This document shows, piece after piece, positions 41,701-50,993 of a stretch of DNA of 64,000 nt. The notes under the pieces are model-generated. The model did not search any database. It saw only the letters and a program-made list of their open reading frames with translations, and was not told the DNA's origin. The translations under genes were made by a program, and so were the position numbers. How positions within the stretch are numbered: the stretch's first letter is position 1; each line of letters begins with the position of its first letter. The stretch spans positions 1-64,000 of the IMG/VR virus record IMGVR_UViG_3300020546_000003, one strand, 5' to 3'. Source of the DNA: a virus.

Positions 41701-44060
41701 AAATTAAAAATGATACTACAAAGCTACAACAACTTTTAGGATCTAAATTATATTCAGATAAATATAGTTTTATATCAGAAGCTTTACAAAATAGTACTGA
41801 TGCTATGCGTAAAATAGGTAAACAAGAAGAAAACTTTGATATAGGTATAAAACAAGTAGATTCTGATTTTTATTTTTATATAAGAGATTATGGTTGTAGT
41901 TTTGATAGTATAGAAGAATTTAAAAGATTAGTAGGTACTCTTTTAGAGTCTAGTAAGACTCAAAGTAAAGATAGTACTGAAAATCAAGAGCTAGGAAAGT
42001 ATGGGATAGGATCCATTAGTTTTAGTGCATATCAAAAAAGCTGTAATTATATAGTATATAAAAATGGGAAAGGGTTTAAAGCTAGACTAGAAGAAGTTGA
42101 AAACAAAGGTTTATTTATAAAATGTGAAGATTATTTTGAAAGTGATGAGCCTCAAGGAGTTTACTTTGAATTAATAATTGATAAATATGATTTAACTACA
42201 TTTTATGACAAACTAATAGAAAAATCTAAATATTTTCAAAATATTAGATTCAAATTTGATTTAAGTTTTATTAATTCTCAAAAATATATAAAAGAAGAAT
42301 TATTAGAAATTAACGACAAATTTGCAATATATAAGTCAGATGACTTTCAATTTAGTACTTTAAATCAAGATAAATACTTACATATTTGTTTAGATCAATA
42401 TAGTTATCCTATTAAATGGGAAGAATTAGGTATAGATAAAATTTCAATGCCTATAGCATTAAGATTTAACTTAAATGATTTTGAAACTAATCCTACAAGA
42501 GAAGTAATTACTATAGAAAAAGATTATAAGGATAAAGTATTAAATAAAATTAAAAAAGTAGCTGATTGGTTTTACAATAAATATAATGAAGAAAATCCTG
42601 TAAAAGAATGTACTAATATGTTTAATTTTAGAGATTCTATAGATAACTTAAGAGATGTTATAAAAATAGGAGAAAATACTTTTTATATTAATAACTTAAA
42701 AGCACATACTGATATTATTTTAAATAAACCTGTTTATAAAGAATATTCTTATACAGATATTAATAATTTTAGTAATTTTATGTCACAAACCTGGAGTATG
42801 CATTATACTTTAAAATATAGTCTAAAGCATAATGTGTTGGCGAGAAATGGTTTTAGTAGATATTCAGAAAATAATAATATTTTTATGGGTAAATCTTTAA
42901 AAAGAGTAGAACAAGAATATTATAAATCTTTAGGAGAACTTTTTAAATTTTATAATAAATCTGAAGTAATTTATCATAAATTATATGAAGAAATTATAGA
43001 TGAAGTTGGAAATATTACTTATAAATCAAGAATATGTTTTTTAAATTATGTAGGTAAATCTATGGAGAAATATCTTGAAGATGAGGTTTTAAAAGCATAT
43101 GTAGATACTGAATATGATAAATTTATGAAACTAAAGGAAGAATTTGAAACTTTATGTTTTAAAAATATTGAAATTCCTAAAGAATTCTTAGATAAAGCTA
43201 AAGTTGTAAAAGAGTCTAAACCTAAAGTAGTTAAAAACAATGACCAAATAATACTTAAATATCCTAGAAAACCACAAAAATGGATTAGTTGGAATGCAAT
43301 TTGGGAAGATACAGCTGTAAATATATTAGATTTAAGAAAATTACCTAAGTTACATATCTATGGTTTAGAAAGTCAAAGAAGAAAACTAGAATTTATATTT
43401 ACAAATCTTAAAAACAGAATTAACAATTTAGAACTTATAATGGTATCAGAAAAAACAAAGAAAATGATAGAACAAGAAAATCCACATAATTTTATTTATA
43501 TAGAAGATTTAAAATCTAGATTAGATTTAATGAGTAAATATGTAACAGCTAATTATATCAGAATTAATTTAGAAAAACATAAAGAAGTAGTAAATCATAC
43601 TAATATTAAAATCATAAAAGAACATATTTCTACTAAAATAGGAGATGATTTGTTACATTTAATGAATTTTTTACAAAAATATAATAATGAAAAGTTATTT
43701 GAATATCCTTCTGAAGATCAAGTACATTTCTTAGAAGAAATCTTCAATCTTTTTAAAGATAATCCTAAATTATATCATCAAGAATATATTGATTTATTCA
43801 ATAGATTAGATAAAAACTTAGAAAAATTAGATTTTGTTCCTTTATTTACTCAACAATTGTATTATTTAGATAGACAAGATATGAAATTAGATTATACAAG
43901 AGCACAAATTGCTTTAAAAACTATGAGAGATTTATGTAAATATAAACAATTAAGGATGGATTGGGGATATTATGTATTAGATAAAGTACAAGAAGTTATT
44001 ACTCCAGTAGAAGAAGAATTAAAAATTGATATTTTAGAAGAAACAGAAAATTTTGCATAA
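41688..44060 (+). CDS. GHKL-type ATPase (HSP90-like fold; rIIA-like by analogy)
   Basis: 790 residues. The N-terminal Bergerat fold shows EALQNSTDAM (31-40: E, N and D of the N box), IRDYGCSF (G1 box variant) and GKYGIGSISF (G2 box). The long rest is helical. Such large phage GHKL proteins include T4 rIIA and are thought to act on host defence or the membrane. It is followed by MoxR and VWA genes, which may act with it. The middle domain carries no other motif I recognise. Confidence 0.7.
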   Translation: MEQLKIKNDTTKLQQLLGSKLYSDKYSFISEALQNSTDAMRKIGKQEENFDIGIKQVDSDFYFYIRDYGCSFDSIEEFKRLVGTLLESSKTQSKDSTENQELGKYGIGSISFSAYQKSCNYIVYKNGKGFKARLEEVENKGLFIKCEDYFESDEPQGVYFELIIDKYDLTTFYDKLIEKSKYFQNIRFKFDLSFINSQKYIKEELLEINDKFAIYKSDDFQFSTLNQDKYLHICLDQYSYPIKWEELGIDKISMPIALRFNLNDFETNPTREVITIEKDYKDKVLNKIKKVADWFYNKYNEENPVKECTNMFNFRDSIDNLRDVIKIGENTFYINNLKAHTDIILNKPVYKEYSYTDINNFSNFMSQTWSMHYTLKYSLKHNVLARNGFSRYSENNNIFMGKSLKRVEQEYYKSLGELFKFYNKSEVIYHKLYEEIIDEVGNITYKSRICFLNYVGKSMEKYLEDEVLKAYVDTEYDKFMKLKEEFETLCFKNIEIPKEFLDKAKVVKESKPKVVKNNDQIILKYPRKPQKWISWNAIWEDTAVNILDLRKLPKLHIYGLESQRRKLEFIFTNLKNRINNLELIMVSEKTKKMIEQENPHNFIYIEDLKSRLDLMSKYVTANYIRINLEKHKEVVNHTNIKIIKEHISTKIGDDLLHLMNFLQKYNNEKLFEYPSEDQVHFLEEIFNLFKDNPKLYHQEYIDLFNRLDKNLEKLDFVPLFTQQLYYLDRQDMKLDYTRAQIALKTMRDLCKYKQLRMDWGYYVLDKVQEVITPVEEELKIDILEETENFA

Positions 44061-44335
44061 TGTTAGAAGAAAAAGAAGAAAAAGAACCTATAAAAAATGA
44101 ATTATTGGAGCAATTGATTAATTCTGAAATAGAAGAAAATAAAGAATTTGGGAGTCTACTTTTGAATTCTGAAAATATTCCTCAAGAAGAAAGAGAAGTC
44201 TATATAAATCAATTGCTTAAAAAATTCTTAAGTAGTAATAACTTAAATATATCTATACAAGTATTAGAAAATGTTATAAATGCAAGAAATAATTTAAACA
44301 TTAATTATGCTAAAAACAAAATAAAGAAAATATGA
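44060..44335 (+). CDS. Small acidic helical protein
   Basis: 91 residues, acidic, sharing one base with the GHKL stop and four with the next start. A segment EEREVYINQLLKKFLSSNN recalls the helical motif of its neighbours. Unknown role. Confidence 0.45.
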   Translation: MLEEKEEKEPIKNELLEQLINSEIEENKEFGSLLLNSENIPQEEREVYINQLLKKFLSSNNLNISIQVLENVINARNNLNINYAKNKIKKI

Positions 44336-44973
44336 TAAAACAATATAAACCAGGAGATACTTTACTAAAAGTTGATTATGATAATATAAAAAATAAACTA
44401 AACAATCTTCCAAAAAGTTCTACTTTAGAAGAAGGAAAAACTGTATATTTTAATAAAGCTGTACAAACTTCTAGAACAGAATTTAAAAAACAATATCCTA
44501 CTAATAAAATAGTACATGATCTTTCAAAAGCTAATTATTATATAACTAATAGTTTACCTTATATAACTTATTATTTTGAAAATGGTTTACAAGTAGTTGC
44601 AACTCTTATAATATCTAATGATAGTTGGAGATCAAAAGAATCTTTAAATAATCTTAATTTAGCATGTATTTTAGCTAATACGCCAGAACTCAAATTTATT
44701 TTTCCAGAAAATATTAAATTTAAATCTTCTAATACTGATTTACCTGAAGAAATGATTGAAAGAATAACATTAATGTTAAAATCTTCAGATCAAGAAACAT
44801 TTAATTTAGGTTGGACTATATTATGGGAATATGATCATAGTTTAAATAGAGATAAATTTTTAGTTATTTTAGCTAATTCTCATCCTATGTCTTATTATAG
44901 GAGAAAAAAGTCTAGAATTATAGAACAAAAATTAAAAATATTAAAAACATTTTATCCAAATAAAAACTTTTAA
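44332..44973 (+). CDS. Protein with LKSSDQETFNL motif, function unknown
   Basis: 213 residues. LMLKSSDQETFNLGWTILWE at about 142-161 is the recurring helix motif. It sits between the GHKL and MoxR genes and is coupled upstream. Unknown role, possibly an adaptor for these ATPases. Confidence 0.45.
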   Translation: MIKQYKPGDTLLKVDYDNIKNKLNNLPKSSTLEEGKTVYFNKAVQTSRTEFKKQYPTNKIVHDLSKANYYITNSLPYITYYFENGLQVVATLIISNDSWRSKESLNNLNLACILANTPELKFIFPENIKFKSSNTDLPEEMIERITLMLKSSDQETFNLGWTILWEYDHSLNRDKFLVILANSHPMSYYRRKKSRIIEQKLKILKTFYPNKNF

Positions 44974-44983
44974 ATAAAAAAAT

Positions 44984-46180
44984 ATGATAAATACAGAATT
45001 AAAACCTTCAGAAGTAGTAGAATTATTAAAATATGTAATTCCTCAAAACATAAAATTAGCAGAAAAAGGACATCATCCAGTTGCTTATAATATAATAGGA
45101 GAACCTGGTATTTCTAAATCAGCTGTAGTAGATCAAACAGCTAGAGAATTAAACACTCATCATTATATATCATTAAATCTTTCAATGGCTGAAGTAGGTG
45201 ATTTAATTGGATTTCCTATAACACAATACAAAGTTTGTAAAAATGAAGAATGTTTGTGGATAGGAGATAAATTATTAAATGATTATATTTTACAAGGTTA
45301 TCATGCTAATGGAGAAAGTAGAATGAGTTATGCTAAACCTGAATGGTTAGTTGGAAAAGAAGATAAACCTGTAATATTAAATTTAGATGATTTTTCCAGA
45401 TGCTCTCCTATGATGATGAATGCTTGTATGCAATTAATTGTAGCTCAAGAAACAATTTCTTGGACATTACCAAAAGGTAGTACTGTAATTTGTACTTCTA
45501 ATCCTGATGATGGGGATGAAAGTTTTTCAGTTACAACAATGGATGAAGCTCAAAAAACTCGCTATATCCCTATAAGAATGAAAGCTAGTGTAGAAGATTG
45601 GGCATTAAACTTTGCAGAAAAAGCTGAAATAGGAAGTCCTTTTATAAATTTTCTTTTAAAAAATCCTGAAATAATAGAAGGGTCTAATGTAGATGCTGAT
45701 GGTAATCATTGTAAAAAAGGAAATTTAAGAATTTGGACTAAATTTTTCCAAGCTTCAGAAGGATTATGTAATAATTTATCTGATAATTGGAAGATAGTCT
45801 TTAATTTAGGACAAAATGCTGTTCCTCAAGAACATCTATTAATGTTAAATAAGTTCATAGAAGATAAATTAGACAAATTATCTACTCCAGAACAATTATT
45901 AAAGATGAAACCAGAAGATGCTTTAAAAGACTTAAAAACTTGTATTGGTGAAGGTTCTAAGAAAAGAATAGATATTTCTTCCATAATGAGTAGAAGAGTT
46001 ATGAATTATGTGTTAGTAAACCATAAAAATTTCACTAAAGATATGATAAATAATTATGCTGAAATTATGGAATCTGAATATATGAGTCCTGATCTTGTTT
46101 TACTTTCAGTTAAGAAAACTACTAAGTTATTTCCAGAGTTGATCAAGCGAGAAAAATTAATTAAAATATTAACTACTTAA
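44984..46180 (+). CDS. MoxR-type AAA+ ATPase
   Basis: 398 residues. Walker A GEPGISKSA (39-47), Walker B VILNLDDFSR near 125, sensor-1 STVICTSNPDDGD near 165, then YIPIRMKASVEDW typical of MoxR/CbbQ. MoxR ATPases work with VWA proteins to remodel other complexes. A DUF2201-type VWA protein is encoded four genes downstream (47326). A terminator follows directly. Confidence 0.8.
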   Translation: MINTELKPSEVVELLKYVIPQNIKLAEKGHHPVAYNIIGEPGISKSAVVDQTARELNTHHYISLNLSMAEVGDLIGFPITQYKVCKNEECLWIGDKLLNDYILQGYHANGESRMSYAKPEWLVGKEDKPVILNLDDFSRCSPMMMNACMQLIVAQETISWTLPKGSTVICTSNPDDGDESFSVTTMDEAQKTRYIPIRMKASVEDWALNFAEKAEIGSPFINFLLKNPEIIEGSNVDADGNHCKKGNLRIWTKFFQASEGLCNNLSDNWKIVFNLGQNAVPQEHLLMLNKFIEDKLDKLSTPEQLLKMKPEDALKDLKTCIGEGSKKRIDISSIMSRRVMNYVLVNHKNFTKDMINNYAEIMESEYMSPDLVLLSVKKTTKLFPELIKREKLIKILTT

Positions 46181-46194
46181 TAATAATAATAATA

Positions 46195-46232
46195 AAAGTG
46201 GTATATTTGTAAAAGAGTATACCACTTTTTAA
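46195..46232 (+). terminator. Intrinsic terminator
   Basis: AAAGTGGTATA/TATACCACTTTTT stem with T-run after the MoxR gene. Confidence 0.85.
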
Positions 46233-46243
46233 ATTTTATAATT

Positions 46244-46537
46244 ATGATAGAAGAAAAATGGGCACAAGAATTTCAATATTTATATTCAGATGATACAGAA
46301 ATAGTTTGTTTATATTTAAATATAATTTATGAAAAATATGGTAAAGATGTTTTAATAGACTATTTTAAAGCAAAAGAAGATATGGATAGGTTATTTTATG
46401 CTTATGGTGATCCTACAACTAATACTTTAATAGCAATATCAACAAATTTTAAACCTACTTTTTATTTTTTATTTGAAAATAATAGATTTATTTCTAGATC
46501 TGAACAATTGAAAAATAATAAAAATCTTATAATATGA
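46244..46537 (+). CDS. Tandem small paralogue 1 (SDDxEIxxLYLxIIY family)
   Basis: 97 residues. SDDTEIVCLYLNIIYEKYG near the start defines a family with the next three genes. The overlap with the next gene is 4 bases. It resembles the SxDxET helix motif elsewhere in the window. Unknown function. Confidence 0.5.
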   Translation: MIEEKWAQEFQYLYSDDTEIVCLYLNIIYEKYGKDVLIDYFKAKEDMDRLFYAYGDPTTNTLIAISTNFKPTFYFLFENNRFISRSEQLKNNKNLII

Positions 46538-46782
46538 CATTAAAAAAAGCATTAGAAGGGGATGATTTAGATATTATAAATCTTTATTTACAAATAGTAT
46601 ATCAAAATGAAGGTTTAGGAGCTGTTACTAAAGCTTTTGAAGGAACAAAAAAGTATTCATTTTATGAGTTAAATGGTATACTTACTTTATTAAGATGTAA
46701 TGCTTTTTATGAAAATATGTGGTTAAAAGATCCAACTAAATCCATTTTAATAGAACTTAATAATAATGATGACAATGATTAA
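46534..46782 (+). CDS. Tandem small paralogue 2, with a capsid C-terminal peptide
   Basis: 82 residues. GDDLDIINLYLQIVYQNEG is the family motif. The C-terminus NMWLKDPTKSILIEL matches the end of the major capsid protein (NIWLKDPTKSILFEL) at 13 of 15 positions, with different codons, so it is kept at protein level. It may mimic the capsid tail to bind a scaffold, protease or chaperone. This role is inferred. Confidence 0.6.
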   Translation: MTLKKALEGDDLDIINLYLQIVYQNEGLGAVTKAFEGTKKYSFYELNGILTLLRCNAFYENMWLKDPTKSILIELNNNDDND

Positions 46783-47032
46783 AGAATTACAAAATCTATT
46801 TAAATTTGTAAAATCTAAAGATAGAGAAATATCAGAATTATATTTAAAATTAGTATTAGATAAGTATAAAATTGATATAGTTGAAGATTATGTTTTTAGA
46901 TATGAACCTAATATTATAATAACAAACCATTTAATACCTCAAGTAAAATCTATTACTATAAGATTATTTGCTACCCCAAATTATTATTATGAATATGATA
47001 CGAAGATAAAAGAATTTTTAAATTCTCGTTAA
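46766..47032 (+). CDS. Tandem small paralogue 3
   Basis: 88 residues. SKDREISELYLKLVLDKYK is the family motif. It overlaps the previous gene by 17 bases. Unknown function. Confidence 0.5.
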   Translation: MMTMIKELQNLFKFVKSKDREISELYLKLVLDKYKIDIVEDYVFRYEPNIIITNHLIPQVKSITIRLFATPNYYYEYDTKIKEFLNSR

Positions 47033-47045
47033 ACCCTTTAAAGAA

Positions 47046-47336
47046 ATGAAAAAAGAAGATTACTTAGAAAGTGATGATATAGAAATAGCTACTTTATATG
47101 CTAATATTATATATCAAGAAAAAGGGTTAATAAATTTACAAAAACTATTACATGATAAAAATAAATATATAGTGAATGTTGAAAAACTTAATATTACTGG
47201 TAAAGTAAAATTAGTTGTAATATGGCAAAATATAGTAAGTAAAATAATAATAGACCAAACTGAAAAACAACTAAAATATACTACTAAAGAATTTAATGAT
47301 TTAATATTAAAAACAATAATTAAAAATGGAATATAA
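47046..47336 (+). CDS. Tandem small paralogue 4
   Basis: 96 residues. SDDIEIATLYANIIYQEKG is the family motif. It overlaps the start of the VWA gene by 11 bases, linking the paralogue cluster to the MoxR/VWA module. Confidence 0.5.
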   Translation: MKKEDYLESDDIEIATLYANIIYQEKGLINLQKLLHDKNKYIVNVEKLNITGKVKLVVIWQNIVSKIIIDQTEKQLKYTTKEFNDLILKTIIKNGI

Positions 47337-49974
47337 AAAACAAGAAAAAGAATTACAAAATATAATATTTACTATTATAAATAATTCTAAATTAGTATTT
47401 TTTGGATTATTTTTAACTGAAGTTGGTAAGTTTTTTGATAAAAGAATACAAACAGCATGTTTAGCCAAACATCCAAATGCTAAAATACCTGTAATGTTAT
47501 TTAATCCTGATTTTTGGGATACATTAACTGAAAAACAAAGAATATTCTTAGTTTTACATGAAACAGACCACTTAATTTCTCAGGCTTTCTTATTCTGTAA
47601 AGAATTTGGATTAGAACATCCTTTAGATAATATAGCTTTAGATCTTACTATCAATTCTAGATTAGTAAACAATTATCAAAATGAATTAGAATTTATAGAA
47701 GGAGGAATGCTACCTAAGATTTTTCCTGAATTAAAGTTAGAAGAAGAAAAAGATAGTCTTTATTATTATAATAAGCTTAAAGAAGCTAAAGACAATAAGC
47801 AAAAATCTAAAGAGAAAGGAGAAGATAGTCAAGCAGGTGAACCTGGCAATGGTAATGGTACTTCTGGAGATAAAAACTTAGATGATTTGTTAGATAATCA
47901 AGAAAAAATAGATAATCACTCCCAATGGTCAGAGCTTACAGAAGGTATGTCAGACCTAGAAAAAGAAGTTCTTAAAAGAGATATTATGAGTAGATTAGAT
48001 AAAATATCTGAAGAAGTAACTAAGCAAAATGGTACTATACCAAAACATTTAAAAGGACAACTAAACAAAATAACTAAAATAAAAGAAGTAGTTAATTGGA
48101 AATCTTTATTTAGAAAGTTTATTGGTTCTACTATATCTTCTGAAATACTATCAAATAGAAAAAGACCTAGTAAAAGATTTGAAGAAAATCCTTCTACTAA
48201 ACATAAATTTAAAGTAAGAGGTGTATTTTTATCTGATTAAAAATTGGCATGGTTTTTGTGTTTTATATGTGGAACTATTTCTCATTAAGACTAACAAAAA
48301 TTAAAAATGATTAAAAAAAAAATATGGACAAAAGAAGAAGAAGAACTTCTTAAAAAATTGATAATTGATAAAAAAACAACTGTTAAACAATTAGAAAGTA
48401 TTTTTAGCACTTTAAAATCAAACATTTATAGTAAAATAAAAAGATTAAATTTATCTTTTACAGATTATTCTTTATTAAAAAATAAAAATTATCTTATAAA
48501 AGATGATATTATAACTGATTATAAAAATGGTTTAAATTGCTATCAAATAGCTAAAAAATACAAGACAACAAACACTTCTGTTGCAAAAATATTAAAATTA
48601 AATAATATTAAAATCATACCTTATCATTTAAAAAGTGCTAAAAAATATGATTTTAATGAAAACTATTTTGATTTAATAGACACAAAAGAAAAAGCTTATT
48701 GGCTTGGATTAATATATGCTGACGGAAATATATCAAAAAATTCTTTAAGAATATCTTTAAAAATATCAGATATTGATATTTTAAAAAAATTTAAAGATTG
48801 TATAGAATACACAGGAGATATAAAAATAAGTCGGAAAAAAGATAACATTATTTATGGTAAAAATTGCAATTTTGAAGATACTGCAACTATAAATATTTAC
48901 TCAAAGCATATTTTTAATACAATACAAAAGTGGGGAGTTGTTCCTAACAAAACACATTTATTAACTTTTCCAAGTTTTTTAAAAAAAGAATTAATTAAAA
49001 GTTTTATGTTAGGATATTTTGATGGAGATGGTGGAGTGAGTTTAACAAAAAGAACAGGTGAAATTAACATTAGTATTATAGGAACGGAAATATTTATTTT
49101 AGAATATCAAAACATATTAATAAAAGAGTTAGATTTTAAAAAAACTAAACTATATGAAAGATATCCTGAAAGAAATACAAATACTAGAAATTTTAATTAC
49201 GGTGGAAATAAACAATTATCAAGATTTATAGAATGGTTATATAAAGATGAACCATTATTTTTGTCCAGAAAATACAATAAATTAATCAACAATGTCAAGA
49301 GTCCTGTAAAAAAGTAATTTTTTATAAGTATGTAGTGAATTGACTGGAAACCCCTTAGAGCTTTGTACACTCTCACAAACAGTAATGTTTTGTGTATAGT
49401 AAAAGAGACAAAGATTGGGCAATCAGCAGCCAAGTATCCTAATTAAAGGATAAAGGTTCAACGACTATTCCAGTGATGGAAGTACACTCAAGTGAGTGGA
49501 AGTGCTACACACCCTTATGAAAGGGTGATGATATAGTCTAATCTTATAGGAAACTATAAGCAGTTTAATAAACGAATATAAATTAACGACTTATATTGAA
49601 TACAAATGTCAAGTGGTTCAGTTAGTAATCAAGATTTAGAAAGATGTAATGCTGAATTATATAATGTTTGGAAAGCTGGAGGAAATATAGATTATGCTAG
49701 TTGGGATGCAGAAGTAGAACCTACTAAAAAATATGATGGTAAATTAGAAATTACAAGAACTAAATGTGGTGGCACAGATTTAAATTGTGCTTTAATAGAG
49801 ACAAACAACAATTATAGACAAAAAGGTTGGAATTTTGCTATTATAACAACTGATGGATATATACCTGCTATTACTGTAAAAACTAAAATTCCTACTATGA
49901 TTATTATAACTGAAGGAGGTTCCACAAGTTTTAATAATCCTTATAATTATAAAATAGTTAAAATTAATAAATAA
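47326..49974 (+). CDS. Metallopeptidase-fold/VWA protein (DUF2201-like), split by an intron
   Basis: Exons 47326-48237 and 49609-49974. The N-terminal domain has FLVLHETDHLISQA (HETDH, a HExxH site) and NIALDLTIN, as in DUF2201 N-domains. A Lys/Glu/Gly linker follows (about 150-185). The VWA domain is interrupted after GVFLSD; joining to SSGSVSNQD restores the MIDAS DSSGS. The second exon carries the later VWA part with CGGTDLNCA and FAIITTDGYIP. Unspliced message gives a truncated protein. It probably acts with the MoxR ATPase at 44984. Confidence 0.75.
48238..49608 (+). other. Group I intron in the VWA gene
   Basis: 1371 bases with a LAGLIDADG gene in its 5' half. The core lies at about 49410-49550: GGGCAATCAGCAGCCAAG (P4-P6 side), GTTCAACGACTATTCC (P3/P7) and GATGATATAGTC (P7). 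The intron follows a U (GAT) and ends in G (AAATG). The frame is restored exactly. I could not find a convincing internal guide pairing with the 5' exon, so that boundary rests on the protein motif. Confidence 0.8.
48307..49317 (+). CDS. LAGLIDADG homing endonuclease in the VWA-gene intron
   Basis: 336 residues. The N-terminal 115 residues hold helix-turn-helix segments (WTKEEEELLKKLI, YQIAKKYKTTNTSVAKIL). The endonuclease has two dodecapeptides, YWLGLIYADGNI (about 130) and FMLGYFDGDGGV (about 237), so it acts as a monomer. It spreads the intron by cutting intronless VWA alleles. Frame is sense to the intron. Confidence 0.85.
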   Translation: MIKKKIWTKEEEELLKKLIIDKKTTVKQLESIFSTLKSNIYSKIKRLNLSFTDYSLLKNKNYLIKDDIITDYKNGLNCYQIAKKYKTTNTSVAKILKLNNIKIIPYHLKSAKKYDFNENYFDLIDTKEKAYWLGLIYADGNISKNSLRISLKISDIDILKKFKDCIEYTGDIKISRKKDNIIYGKNCNFEDTATINIYSKHIFNTIQKWGVVPNKTHLLTFPSFLKKELIKSFMLGYFDGDGGVSLTKRTGEINISIIGTEIFILEYQNILIKELDFKKTKLYERYPERNTNTRNFNYGGNKQLSRFIEWLYKDEPLFLSRKYNKLINNVKSPVKK

Positions 49975-50291
49975 TGGAAAGAAGTAACACATTTTATAGA
50001 AAAATAGGAAGGAAATATGTAGAAACGATAGATTGTACTAATCTTGGAGAAGGATTATGGTTAATTACAAATAAACCTTCTAGTAAAGAAACAAATAACA
50101 TACTTTATGCTGTAAAGACTCATGATATACAAAATGTAGGTAAATTTGCTGATTTTTATAATGCACATAAAGATAAATTACAAGATTTAATAAAAGTAGA
50201 ATATGATAAATTTTTTAATACTGACAAATCATTTAGTATTTCAGACCTGGTAAATTGTATTATTTCAGCTTTAAGTAAAGTAAAAGATTAA
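49974..50291 (+). CDS. Small protein after the VWA gene, function unknown
   Basis: 105 residues, ATG shares a base with the VWA stop. Beta N-terminal half (KYVETIDCTNLGEGLWLIT) and helical C-terminal half. A partner of the VWA protein is possible by coupling only. Confidence 0.45.
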   Translation: MERSNTFYRKIGRKYVETIDCTNLGEGLWLITNKPSSKETNNILYAVKTHDIQNVGKFADFYNAHKDKLQDLIKVEYDKFFNTDKSFSISDLVNCIISALSKVKD

Positions 50292-50295
50292 AAAT

Positions 50296-50475
50296 ATGAA
50301 AAAAATAATAATTTTAGATTTCAGTACAACAGAAGTACATGTATTTCCTTATGATGAAAATGTATGGGACAATGCAGAAGATTTTTTTGATAGTGATTAT
50401 TGTATAGAAAAAGGAATAAAAGAAACAAATTGTCAATACATGGTTGTAGAGGATTTAAATATACAAATACATTAA
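50296..50475 (+). CDS. Small acidic protein
   Basis: 59 residues, MKKIIILDFSTTEVHVF..., acidic centre (DNAEDFFDSD). Resembles short phage proteins with a beta-strand N-terminus. The next gene starts 2 bases later. Confidence 0.5.
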   Translation: MKKIIILDFSTTEVHVFPYDENVWDNAEDFFDSDYCIEKGIKETNCQYMVVEDLNIQIH

Positions 50476-50477
50476 AT

Positions 50478-50993
50478 ATGATAACACTTAATTATGATGA
50501 TTGGTTTGAAAAGTATAAACCAATTAAAAATACAATAACAAAGAATTCCTCTTATGGTGGGACTATGTTTGAAACTTTTGGAGATGATTTAGATTTTATT
50601 AAATCTCAACTTAATAATCAAATTTGGACATTATTATCTGTAGAAGATGAAGAATTTTGGATTATTCCAGGTTTTCATTGGGTTAATAGAATGGGGTGTT
50701 TTGTTACAGAAATACCTTGGGAATTAAAAAACATACAAGTAAATGATAATGAAATGTGTACTATTGAAGAAGCTATTGAACATTGTATAGTATTTGCAAG
50801 TAAAGAATTTGGTATAGAATTAAATTGGAATGATGTAAATAAACATTTTCAAAAAAACTTAGATATTACATTTAACAATGAAATGACTATAGGTAGAGCT
50901 AAATATACTGCAATAGCTTATTATGAAGATAGTTTAAACAAAGAAATGAAAGAATTTGAAGATAAAATACATGATTATTACTCACAATTATGA
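50478..50993 (+). CDS. Phage protein of unknown function
   Basis: 171 residues from ATG 50478 (MITLNYDDWFEKYKPIKN), chosen because the longer upstream frame overlaps the preceding gene. SSYGGTMFETFGDDLDFI and WTLLSVEDEEFWIIPGFHWVNRMG are recurrent in Bacteroidota phage proteins. No activity known. Confidence 0.5.
   Translation: MITLNYDDWFEKYKPIKNTITKNSSYGGTMFETFGDDLDFIKSQLNNQIWTLLSVEDEEFWIIPGFHWVNRMGCFVTEIPWELKNIQVNDNEMCTIEEAIEHCIVFASKEFGIELNWNDVNKHFQKNLDITFNNEMTIGRAKYTAIAYYEDSLNKEMKEFEDKIHDYYSQL

Noticed and set aside
48238-49608. Intein instead of an intron in the VWA gene
   Set aside because: The first exon is followed directly by a TAA in frame, and a group I core (CAGCAGCCAAG, GATATAGTC) is present, so removal must be at RNA level.
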